DNA of 64,000 bases from Zygaena filipendulae (lineage: Eukaryota > Arthropoda > Insecta > Lepidoptera > Zygaenidae). How positions within the stretch are numbered: position 1 is the stretch's first letter; every line of letters begins with the position of its first letter. The translations under genes were made by a program, and so were the position numbers. The stretch spans positions 7,626,001 to 7,690,000 of the forward strand of contig OU015665.1 in assembly GCA_907165275.2 (NCBI GenBank). The letters are read 5' to 3'. Of this stretch, positions 39,182 to 49,217 are shown one piece after another. The notes below the pieces were generated by a model. The model was not told where the DNA came from. It made no database searches and saw nothing but the letters and a program-made list of their open reading frames with translations.

Positions 39182-41061
39182 ATGACGCAAATGATTCAAA
39201 AGTATAATGAATCCATTACCTGTCAAAGTGGTTTAACCAACGTTTTGCGAAAAAACCGACATTGATCCGATGAAGCTTATAACCGATTTAAAAAATAAGA
39301 AATCTCTGACTGTTTACACCGAGTTCGATGATTACCTATATGTATTATGATCGATCTAAGTACCTATATTTAATTTATTTTGTGTTTTAATATAAGGTGG
39401 TATATCCGTCCGCGCTGTTTTGGATGGGTACCTAATGTTTCAGACGTTTAGAAAACCTGCACACAGCTGCTTATATTATAAAATTGTAATCCCATTAAAA
39501 ACAGCGATTTTAAAGTGGGAAGAGATCTAAATGGGTACGACGTTCTAAAGTAAATCCTGGAATTTATTTAAAAGAGCATACAAATTGATTAGTTTTCACA
39601 TACCTATACAAGATAAAATTATTTGGCTGCCGAATGGAACCGCCAAACGCAACCGCAGCGTTACTTACATATACGTACCTAATAGTCAAAAATTGACGCC
39701 GATAACCAAAAAAATCATAATTTAAGTTATTGATACAGAACGCATCATTGGGAGAGGGAGTTTTTCAAGTGTATTAAACTTACATTGAATAAATACCAAT
39801 AATAAAGATAAGTAAAAAATTTTGACACAAAATACGCTAATTTTAAAACACGATTTATCTACTCAAATGACTTCAGTGTAGGTTAACACACTATCGCTTA
39901 TCTATAAATTATGCTTTTTGTAATATTTTTTACATGGTCATTTTATTAAAATGTATACACAATACCAATTTGTATTTATTGTTCGATATATGTTTATAAT
40001 TCCCAGCTGGTAGGTGTGCCACCTGCCCGATTGCTCCCTAAATTCTGCTGTCTCGTGTTTACCGGCTCAAATAATCGCCTTCGATTGACTTAGTGCTTCC
40101 CGCCTCATTTGGGCTCACATCCGGGCTCGATAATAAATTCGGGTTCGGTAGGTAATAGGTAAATTCGCTTCACCGCTGTTAGATGCGTTGGAACTTGATG
40201 AGTTTTTCGACTTATCAAAGTTACAAGGTCACTGACGGTCTATTTTCTTGAGGACTCTCTGTGAAAGTTTCAATAGATAAAGATATTTATACACCACTAG
40301 CTGTTCCCCGCGGTTTCACCCGCGGTAATTTCGGAGATCCGGCAGGTATTCCGAGATAAAAGTACCTACTACCCTATTTTTTCTCTACCAACCCTTCATA
40401 ACGAGTATTAGGTATTAAAAATTAAATACAGTTTCAATACAATTCCGGGATAAAAAGTACCCTACGTCCTTTTCTGTATCCTTGAAAACCTGTAGGTATG
40501 AAATATGCAAAATTTAATACAGTTTCACCCGCGCTAATTATGGAGCTCCGCGGGAATTCCGAGATAAAAGTACTCTGCATCCTGTTTTGTACCCCGGACA
40601 ACGTGTATGCAAAATTTCATGATAATCCGTGGAGCCGTTCAGGCCTGAAAGCGTAACAAACAAGCACAGATAATATAATACTGAAACAAGCAAACAAACT
40701 CGTTTTCGCATTTAAAATAATAGTAAGGATGAAACATTTGCATAAATAGTTTCAATTAAAAGGTCGCTTCTCTAGGTATTTCCATACGCGAGTAAACAAA
40801 ATAAGGTAGTCATAAATTAAAATAATACCATTTAGGTACTGATATTTTTTTAATTATTTTATATTGACATAAATTTTATGTTACTGTAAAGTATAGGAAC
40901 CAACAAATTTACAAACAAAATATGTATTTAGTATTCGAACGAAAATTGTTTAAATAATCATACCTATACATATATCTACAATAATTAAGAATTATAAAAC
41001 AATTACAATTATAGAATTATAAAACATTATGTGTATTTAAACTCTAAACTAAAATAATACA
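39182..41061. other. Intergenic with repeat copies
   Basis: 3' UTR of the LRR-like gene (AATAAA-type signals near 39785-39800), then AT-rich DNA. Two or three partial 'actagctgtt-cccgcgg' family copies lie between about 40306 and 40735 (+). No gene recognised. Confidence 0.45.
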
Positions 41062-41446
41062 AAGCCATGAATACACTAGGGGACAAACGCAGCGACATGT
41101 TGCGGAACATGTCACTCGACTGTTCCGAGAAACACTGTCGCGGAACATTTTGCAGGTTACACTAGTCAGTGTTTATATGTAGAAATGTCGGTCGAGGAGG
41201 TTGTGGCGATTAGTGCTGCAGCGTACATATTTATTTCGGGAGTGAAACGTACGCGAAAAAGAAAGTGGTGGATGCGTAATTTCTTACTAAGACGAGAAAT
41301 TAGTAATCCTACACACGACTATACACTCAGGGACAAATAGCGTGACACTGTCGTGAGATACGTGTGATCGCTCTCGGAGCAGGAGCATGCAATATGTCCT
41401 TCGTCACTTAACAAAATGTTCCCTAGTGTATTCGAGGCTTTAGTGT
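41062..41446. repeat. MITE with GAATACACTAGGG termini
   Basis: Left end 'aaagccatgaatacactagg' and right end, reverse-complemented, 'aaagcctcgaatacactagg': about 22-base inverted termini with two mismatches. The interior contains 'gacatgttgcggaacatgtc'. No long ORF. Confidence 0.6.
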
Positions 41447-41773
41447 TCTCTGTGTAACTACTTTTAGCATAACTACTGTAATCAGATACCTAGGTAGTTG
41501 TTATAATATATTTTCAAATACCATACAAAATATCATATTAGACAATATCTAGAATTAATATTTATTTATTTATTTTATTTAATTGTATTTATAAAGCTTG
41601 ATAGCATAAGCCATAGCGCTTAATAAATTATTAATTTACAAACTAACAAAACATATTTCTAAAATTTAAAATGGCATTAATTTTAAAATTTAAACTAAAA
41701 ACAATTTTAAAATTTGAATAAAAACAGAAACATATCAAACAAAAACTTACTTATTATTTACATATTTTTACAG

Positions 41774-41918
41774 GAACTAATAACAGGCATTCTTTCCTCT
41801 AACATTCGCTTGCCCTCGATCATCAATCTCCCAAGCCCTGTCACAAACATATCACACTCCGGGGAGCTGAGGAGCAAGGAGGAGAGCAGTCTCGGGCGCG
41901 GGAGACAGGAGACTGCTG
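41774..41918 (+). CDS. Candidate orphan coding exon
   Basis: 145 bases open in one frame between a good acceptor (TTTTTACAG) and a good donor (CTG|GTAGGT). It encodes ELITGILSSNIRLPSIINLP..., becoming GC-rich and charged toward its end. The base composition stands out from the AT-rich surroundings. I do not recognise the protein. It could be an internal exon of a large gene spanning this region, or chance. A - oriented fragment of the 'cccgcgg' repeat (about 42003-42072) follows. Confidence 0.35.
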
Positions 41919-42407
41919 GTAGGTACAGGACGGTGCGCGTCGGCCGCCGCGCGAAAAGTCACCACTGCTGATGTTACAAGGAGTAACTTAGGCTACTTTT
42001 ATTTTAGAAAAAAATAGTTTCCTCGAGAATTCCGAAACTCACACGGGTGAAACCGCGGGGCACAGCTAGTAAATAAATAAAAATTTATTTACTATATATA
42101 TTTTTTTAATGCACTATTTGTTTTATGTCCAATGTAGTTGCTATCTACTGCAGCTGAGTGATACATATTATGTACATATAATAGATAGAATTAGGGGCAT
42201 TTTGAATGGAATTTAAAGACGACAGTCATTCAAACAAATGGTGGTTCGGTCGTACCTACATATCTATTTCTACTTAAACTAGACAAATTTTAATTTAATT
42301 TTTTATCCATAATTAAACTTACACTATAAAAACCTACTATTACACCTACTACCCATCTTAAATTATGTTGGACACAGCTATATAAAACCTTTTCCACTTT
42401 CATTGAC

Positions 42408-43571
42408 GCTATACAAGATCAGCAATCAAAAGTGGCATCTGAAAACAAGAAAGAAAATCTCTCTAAAGCCGTTGAGTATGAGACTGACGAAGAGGAACTC
42501 GCGAAAGAGACAGGGTGGGTACGTCAGCAAAGCAGGAAGAAAAGGAAGTTCAATGCGACACTCTCACCACCCCAACAAGGAACATCCGATATTGAAAAAG
42601 TAAAGACTAAGAAAAATCCCCTTCCACCACCTATTGTGGTTGAGGATATTAAAGATTACCAAAAGTTTTACGATCTTCTCCTAACGAATTTACCTAAAGA
42701 TTCTTTCAGCACGAAAGTGATGAAGGGTGATAGAGTTAAAATAAACTCTTCGAATGAAGACGCCTACAGAAATGTCTCAAAGATACTTCTGCAAAACAAT
42801 TGCAGTTCCCATACTTATGAGGATAAACAGAACCGACCCATTAGAGTAATGGTAAAAAAATTACACTTCTCTTGCGAACCTCCCAGGATTGTAGATGAAC
42901 TGAAATCAAAAGGATATAAAATTCTAGAGGCCGTCAACAAACTGAGTTGGAGAACAAAGAAGCCTATGAACATGTTCATGCTCTCATTTCAAAAAGATGA
43001 AGACGTGAAAAATATTTACAGCATCAAATCCATATTAGGGTGCAAAATTGATATTGAGCCAGTTAAATCATCCAAATTAATTCCTCAGTGCAAACGCTGC
43101 CAAGCTTATGGTCACACACAAAGATACTGTTCTAAAGAACCAAGATGCGTAAAATGCACAGGCAAGCATCTAACTATAGATTGCGAAAAGCCAACAGAAG
43201 TGAAGCCGAAATGTCTTCATTGCGGCGAACCACATCCTGCAAGCTACAGAGGTTGCATAGTAGCCAAGGAATTACAAGCGATCAAGAATCGAAAAACTAA
43301 AGAATCGAAAGAATCGAAAGCCAATAAGTCAGTGGCTACAAATAATTTTAATAAAATATCCGTCACTGAACACGTATCAGGCATCACTAAAAATGTGTCG
43401 TATGCTCAAGCAACAAAAGGAGCTCAACGACAAGCTCAAACTAAGCCTTCTTCTTCAAACAACAGTTTGGATGATAAGTTAAATACAATTATTACTTTTA
43501 TGTCATCCCTTGACAACAGACTAAAGAAATTGGAGTGTATCTCCAAAACATCCACTACAACACTCTCTTAA
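42408..43571 (+). CDS. Jockey-like ORF1 (gag-like), N-terminus missing
   Basis: Open from the truncation point to TAA (43569-43571), about 387 codons. An acidic/basic N-terminal part is followed by a PRE_C2HC-type region (GYKILEAVNKLSWRTKKPMN) and three zinc knuckles (CKRCQAYGHTQRYC, CVKCTGKHLTIDC, CLHCGEPHPASYRGC). The C-terminus has a Gln/Ser-rich linker and a short coiled coil (LDNRLKKLECI). The protein would bind element RNA. With no start codon left, this copy should not make a full ORF1 product. Confidence 0.85.
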   Translation, partial: AIQDQQSKVASENKKENLSKAVEYETDEEELAKETGWVRQQSRKKRKFNATLSPPQQGTSDIEKVKTKKNPLPPPIVVEDIKDYQKFYDLLLTNLPKDSFSTKVMKGDRVKINSSNEDAYRNVSKILLQNNCSSHTYEDKQNRPIRVMVKKLHFSCEPPRIVDELKSKGYKILEAVNKLSWRTKKPMNMFMLSFQKDEDVKNIYSIKSILGCKIDIEPVKSSKLIPQCKRCQAYGHTQRYCSKEPRCVKCTGKHLTIDCEKPTEVKPKCLHCGEPHPASYRGCIVAKELQAIKNRKTKESKESKANKSVATNNFNKISVTEHVSGITKNVSYAQATKGAQRQAQTKPSSSNNSLDDKLNTIITFMSSLDNRLKKLECISKTSTTTLS

Positions 43572-46231
43572 TGATGAAGTCCCTCAGAATTATGGCATGG
43601 AATGCTAATGGACTCCTTCAACATGAAAACGAACTCAAGGCGGTCCTATCTACGGCAAAAATAGACGTGTGCCTTATATCTGAGTCACATTTTACTAAGG
43701 AATCGTTCATCCAAATTAAAGGATATAAAGTCTATCACGCGTTACATCCAAATAATACAGCTAGAGGAGGTAGTGCAGTCATAATAAAGGACAACATTTC
43801 CCATTTTGAAGAACTAAAAATTGAAGAACAAGATAAACAAATTGTAGCTGTATGTATCAAAACAGAAAGGTTTCCTGTTACCATATCAGCCATATACTGC
43901 CCACCAAAGCATGCATTGAAAACCCCGCAATACAAGAGGTTCTTAGAGAAACTCGGAAACAGATTTATCCTAGGAGGTGATTTCAATGCTAAACATACTC
44001 ATTGGGGTTCTAGACTGACAACCACGAAAGGCAGAGAATTATTACTTGCCATCAAAGAAGCAAATTGTGACGTAATGTCAACAGGGAAACCAACCTACTG
44101 GCCCACTGATACCACTAAAGTCCCAGACCTGATCGATTTTTTTATATTAAAAAATATATCAAATAAATTCATGAAAATTGAGGAAGGCTATGATATGAAT
44201 TCAGATCATTCACCTATAATCTTAACCTTAAGTGAACGTATTATTTTAAAAGAAAATAATCCAACTTTAGTGGATAAAAACACTGATTGGGAAAGCTTTA
44301 AGTCAGACCTAGACAACGTCATAAATCTAAAGGTTCCCCTAAAAACTACGGAGCATTTAGAACTAGAAGTAAATGAATTTGTATTAAATATCCAGCAATG
44401 TGCCTGGAACAATACACCCAAACCCAAGAAAAAAGGCATTGGCAACGTGTATCCATTAGAAATCAGAAACCTGATAGCAGAAAAACGAAAACTTAGAAAA
44501 CAATGGCAAATAACGAGGTGTCCACTCTATAAAAAAATGCTAAATAACCTCACAAAGCAATTAAAGAGAAAAATTAGTAATTTCCACAATGATTCGATGA
44601 CTACTCATCTTAGTCAATTAACAAATGACCGCTCAACAGACTACTCACTGTGGAAAGTGACAAAAAATTTAAAAAGGCCTATTACCCAAGTCTCTCCTAT
44701 TAAATTAGAAAACGGCCGTTGGGCAGTAAGTAACGCTCAAAAAGCTGCAAAATTTGCTGAACATCTTGAGAAGATTTTCCAACCACATGAAAACAATGAG
44801 CTTGGAATAATGCTAGATGAACCTTTATTACAAGACGAACTAGAAATAAAACTCACGACGCCAAAAGAAGTCTCCAGAGAAATAAATCGCTTAAAGCAAA
44901 AGAAATCTCCAGGTTACGATCTCATCACAGGTGAAGTCCTTCGTAACCTGCCTCGTAAAGCAATAGTAAAACTCACAACACTTATCAATGCTTCATTTAG
45001 ACTAAAATATGTTCCAGGCATTTGGAAATTCGCCGAAGTCATTATGATTCCTAAACCAGGAAAACTAGCACACGAGGTGACATCATACAGACCGATATCC
45101 CTCTTACCAGTAATAAGTAAACTATTTGAAAAACTTCTTATAAAAAGGATAAGACCTGTTGTAGACGATAGAAATTTAATCCCTGATTACCAATTCGGCT
45201 TCAGAGAAAAGCATTCTACTATAGAACAAGTGCATAGATTAACTAATATTATTGAAAAATCTTTAGAAGAGAAAAAAGTCTGTTCCACTGTTTTTCTAGA
45301 TGTCGCTCAAGCATTTGATAAAGTGTGGCATGATGGACTGATTTACAAACTAAAGAAAATGCTTCCAAAACAATTTACAGATATTCTACAATCGTACTTA
45401 TCTGACAGAATGTTTCGTATTAGACAAGAAGACTCATATTCAGAAATCAAGCAAATACAAGCTGGAGTACCACAAGGAAGTGTCTTAGGGCCGGTCCTTT
45501 ACCTATTATACACATGTGATATTCCAATTCCAGAAAATATTACCATTGCAACCTTTGCGGATGACACAGCTATCATGGCTACAGGGGTCACTCACGAAGA
45601 AGCAGTGGAAAAGGTACAATCTGCTGTTAACGTTATCTACAACTGGACCGCGAAATGGCGCATAAAACTAAATGAGTCGAAGTCAACTCACATAGATTTT
45701 ACTAATAAAAAAACCTCATATCACCCGGTGCACATACGTGACAATGTGATACCGTATGAAAATACAGCCAAATATTTGGGCATGACTCTTGACACCAAGC
45801 TCCGCTGGAGAGCTCACGTCAAAAAGAAACGCGATGAACTGGAACTTCGCTACAGGAAGATGCATTGGCTGCTTGGGAGACACTCGGCGTTATCAGTGCA
45901 CAACAAACTACTGCTGTACAAACAAGTCCTAAGACCGATATGGACTTACGGTATTCAGCTGTGGGGCTGTACCAAACAGAGCAACGTGCAAATGATACAA
46001 CGTTTTCAGAACAAAGTACTCAGAGGTGTTGTAAACGCGCCTTGGTACATAAGAAACGAAGACCTCCATCGGGACCTCGGAGTGGAATCTGTTAACGATA
46101 CTATCAAAAAATATGCCGAAGCTCACCAACACAGACTTCGTCACCATGTGAACGTCGAGGCCATCCAGCTCCTCGACAACACAAATATAAAACGAAGACT
46201 AAAAAGGACCAAACCTTTTGAGTTAGTGTAG
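43571..46231 (+). CDS. Jockey-like ORF2: endonuclease and reverse transcriptase
   Basis: Start chosen at 43571, where ATG shares its A with the ORF1 stop (TAATGA); the frame is open 12 codons earlier too. 886 aa. The endonuclease is at about 1-225 (MAWNANGL, ISESHF, LGGDFNAKHTHWGS, NSDHSPI). The RT is at about 460-720 (PKPGK, SYRPISLL, FLDVAQAFDKVWH, QGSVLGPVLY, FADDTA near codon 664). The C-terminus is of Jockey type (WTYGIQLWGC, QRFQNKVLRG). No RNase H. No stop or frameshift, so the copy is young. Confidence 0.93.
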   Translation: MMKSLRIMAWNANGLLQHENELKAVLSTAKIDVCLISESHFTKESFIQIKGYKVYHALHPNNTARGGSAVIIKDNISHFEELKIEEQDKQIVAVCIKTERFPVTISAIYCPPKHALKTPQYKRFLEKLGNRFILGGDFNAKHTHWGSRLTTTKGRELLLAIKEANCDVMSTGKPTYWPTDTTKVPDLIDFFILKNISNKFMKIEEGYDMNSDHSPIILTLSERIILKENNPTLVDKNTDWESFKSDLDNVINLKVPLKTTEHLELEVNEFVLNIQQCAWNNTPKPKKKGIGNVYPLEIRNLIAEKRKLRKQWQITRCPLYKKMLNNLTKQLKRKISNFHNDSMTTHLSQLTNDRSTDYSLWKVTKNLKRPITQVSPIKLENGRWAVSNAQKAAKFAEHLEKIFQPHENNELGIMLDEPLLQDELEIKLTTPKEVSREINRLKQKKSPGYDLITGEVLRNLPRKAIVKLTTLINASFRLKYVPGIWKFAEVIMIPKPGKLAHEVTSYRPISLLPVISKLFEKLLIKRIRPVVDDRNLIPDYQFGFREKHSTIEQVHRLTNIIEKSLEEKKVCSTVFLDVAQAFDKVWHDGLIYKLKKMLPKQFTDILQSYLSDRMFRIRQEDSYSEIKQIQAGVPQGSVLGPVLYLLYTCDIPIPENITIATFADDTAIMATGVTHEEAVEKVQSAVNVIYNWTAKWRIKLNESKSTHIDFTNKKTSYHPVHIRDNVIPYENTAKYLGMTLDTKLRWRAHVKKKRDELELRYRKMHWLLGRHSALSVHNKLLLYKQVLRPIWTYGIQLWGCTKQSNVQMIQRFQNKVLRGVVNAPWYIRNEDLHRDLGVESVNDTIKKYAEAHQHRLRHHVNVEAIQLLDNTNIKRRLKRTKPFELV

Positions 46232-46484
46232 TGTATAGTGATAGTGTATTTAGTGCTGTGAGTACTGTATCCAAAGAACACAAGAACAAAGTGTCTTCCC
46301 CTTAATAGAGACAATAAGAAAAGTGTTATTGGACACATTCTTAGTATAGTCTTGTTTAGAAGTTTAGGTCAAATTTAAAATACTTATTAGTCATAACTAG
46401 ATTGGCTAGATTGTATTATAATGATTTACCTCCTTGGGTATATCATACAAGAAAAAAAAAAAAAAAAAAAAAACTTTCATTGAC

Positions 46485-47640
46485 TAGGTATTATTATTCT
46501 TCTTCAGGTCCTGTTGCCTCTGTGTTTTTGTATTTTCTTCCTTCGTCGGCACATTTGATCGTTATGCACTCGCTTGAAAAAAAATAAAACATAAAATTTT
46601 AATTTGATATAAATTCTTGGTGAATCACAAAGAATTATATGAGAAATTAATAAATATTGACAGGTGCAAACATAATTAAATATTAAAGATCATTAGAGAT
46701 GGTACAATCCGATCAGCATTATTTTTTTTTTCTATATATACCTACGAGCTACGTAAAGAACTCAAGCATGTCTAGTAAATGGTTGTGGATAGTATTATAT
46801 TATCTGTGGTTGTGGTGTGCGATCTCTTCTAAACTGACTTCATCATTGCGAGACTGAACTTTCCGAAGCTACAAAGAGAGTACCTACCTACCTACACAAA
46901 AAACTGAAGAGTAAAAAAAGTAGGCAAAAGTCGGAAGTACCGTCGGATTCGAAGTTGCCATACTTATACCTATTGTTACTATAGCTAATCCCTAGTCTCT
47001 AGTTTCAACTGCATTAATTTCGAAGTTCCTGCGGGAGTTTCTGGATGAAAGTACCTACCTACCCTATGTCCTTCTCTGTAGCCCTAAAGACATGTACCTA
47101 CCTATGCGTGATGATCGATTGAGTATTTAAGGGGTGAAAGCGTTACAAACCACCACATATTCGCATTTAAAACAGTAGGTATCTAAGGATGTGTGTCTAC
47201 CAGGCAAGTAGGTAAGTACCTATCTATAGATAAATAATTAATTAAAACAATGTAAATATTAACACTCATCCAAAGAGCCCATATTGCTAAATTCATGTAA
47301 GTTTACCTTTACCATCATAAAATATAGTCTAAGTATGTTTTGGCCTCTATCCTATATGGTATAGTATGATTTTGTGTGCCATCACTTTGTCTATAGGCAT
47401 TACCTACTTGTTTTATGATCAATAAAGGAATTTTTCAATAATAGTGTTTCAGACTACCACCACTAGTGTCAGGATCTCTATATTAGGCCATAATATGTCA
47501 TACCTGATATCCCACCATCAGTAGTTAATGCTGAATGGGGATGTTGACTAATTTTGAAAATCAAAATTCTAATTAGTCCGTCAGTTAGAAAATAAAAAAA
47601 AACAATACACTTATTTTGTGCTTTTTCAAATAAATTAAAA
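46485..47640. other. Intergenic, AT-rich
   Basis: No gene. Contains an old 'ctagt..ttcg' family copy (about 46990-47190, with 'ggggtgaaagcgttacaaac') and, from about 47530, the left part of the repeat seen at 27895-28190. Confidence 0.45.
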
Positions 47641-48890
47641 ACCGACTTCCAAAAACACAAATCTAAAAAAGCTAAAAATAAAAACACAATAACAAAATAC
47701 CGATTTAATCCTAAAGACAAAAACATACGTAATATTATTATTGGTTTGTGCTACCACTGATCGGTTTGAATTCGGTGACAAGCCCGCTGGTGTCTGCCCA
47801 CTTAAGTTGTTTTGCTCACGAAGAGCTGGTGGCAGGAGTCGACTTAGCCCATCTACCCCCTCCATATTTGGCTTGTCACCGACTTCATACCCATCAGTGG
47901 TAGCACAAACCAATAATAATATTACGTATGTTTTTGTCTTTAGGATTAAATCGGTATTTTGTTATTGTGTTTTTATTTTTAGCTTTTTTAGATTTGTGTT
48001 TTTGGAAGTCGGTTTTAATTTTTTTGTTAAAAATTTGTTTATTTCTTGCTTTTTAGTGAGTCGGTTTGTAATTTATCTACGTTACAATAGCCTACTGTTA
48101 ACTGCTCATAACCTTTTACAAAATATTGCTTTTCCCGATGCAGGGACGTTAATTTTTGAGGAGTTCTGCTGGTATACCACCATCAGTTCCACTTCACCAT
48201 ATACATTGTGACGAACATAAATTGTTTAGAAACCACATTAAAGTTAACGAATCGGAATCTGTGAAATATCTATTATTTAGTAGTTCCGATGACCATCTGC
48301 GGTCTTCATCATCAGTTCCACTTCTTCAAATTTTACTTTCGAAAAGCAAATAAACGATTTACTATAAAAAATATCCAAATCGCCATAGGTGTGCCTATAA
48401 ATTTTGAAGAGTTCCCTCAATTTCTCCAAGATCCCACCATCAGATCCTGACTTGGTGACAATGTGACCAATTCGGAAGTATCCCCTTTCAAACAAAAAAA
48501 CAATTTTCCAAATCGCTCTAACTAGAACCCCTGAAATACGTATTATTGTTGAGTAGTTCCGATGACCATCTGTGGTCTTCATCATCAGTTCCACTTCTTC
48601 AAATTTTGCTTCCCGAAAGCAAATGAACGATTTATTATAAAAAATACCCAAATCGCTATAGGTGTGCCTATAATTTTTGAAGAGTTCCCTCGATTTCTCC
48701 AAGATCCCATCATCAGATCCCGGATTGGTGGCAATGGGACCTAATTGGGAGTATACCCTTTCAAACAAAAAAAGAATTTTTGAAATCGGTCCAACCGTCT
48801 TCGAGTAATCGGTGAACATACATAAAAAAAAAAAAAAAAAAAACATACATACAATCGAACATAGAACCTCCTCCTTTTTGGAAGTCGGTT
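47641..48890. mobile_element. Inverted-repeat element inserted in another repeat
   Basis: 1,250 bp with 15-base terminal inverted repeats ACCGACTTCCAAAAA, inserted between '..aaattaaaa' and 'aaaaatatacagag' of the 27895-type repeat; the uninterrupted site is at about 27961-27980. The left 120 bases recur inverted at about 47895-48014, giving a strong hairpin. A unit of about 265 bases then occurs twice in tandem (about 48280-48545 and 48545-48810). No transposase. An end fragment also lies at 2973-3030. Confidence 0.7.
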
Positions 48891-49217
48891 AAAAATATAC
48901 AGAGATAAAGCGCATTAAAGTTTAGGGTGAGGGGGTCGTGACGTCACTAATCGCTAAAACCGCCATACAAACTGTCATAGTGAAGTCACGAGTAATTTCA
49001 ACTAAATGTATCGCCATTATTTTTTGATAACGTAAAAAAATTAAAAATACGTCTCCAATATTTTTTCACAATCTACAAGACGGACTAAAAAAAATAGTCA
49101 ACAATCCCCAAATCAACCTTAACTGGCGAATAAATTACACCGGGTCCCCACTCGATGGCTTTTCTATCCCAACGGCCATCATTTCTACATGTAATGTTCA
49201 CCGACCATTATTTTAAC

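Larger units (their letters stand above)
42408..46472 (+). mobile_element. Jockey-type LINE, 5'-truncated
   Basis: Flanked by a 12-bp direct repeat ACTTTCATTGAC (42396-42407 and 46473-46484), with a poly(A) tail at 46452-46472. The 5' end lies inside ORF1 (no in-frame ATG before codon 90 or so), so this is a 5'-truncated copy from target-primed reverse transcription. ORF1 and ORF2 are otherwise open. The ORF1 zinc knuckles and the endonuclease-RT layout without RNase H fit the Jockey clade. Confidence 0.92.

Noticed and set aside
42432..42434. GTG as the start of Jockey ORF1
   Set aside because: The frame is open from the element's truncation point and has no ATG; the real start is missing, not a GTG.
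47635..48211. Nearly identical ORFs on both strands at 47635-47913 and 47741-48211
   Set aside because: They are the two arms of a 120-base inverted repeat read from both strands, not genes.
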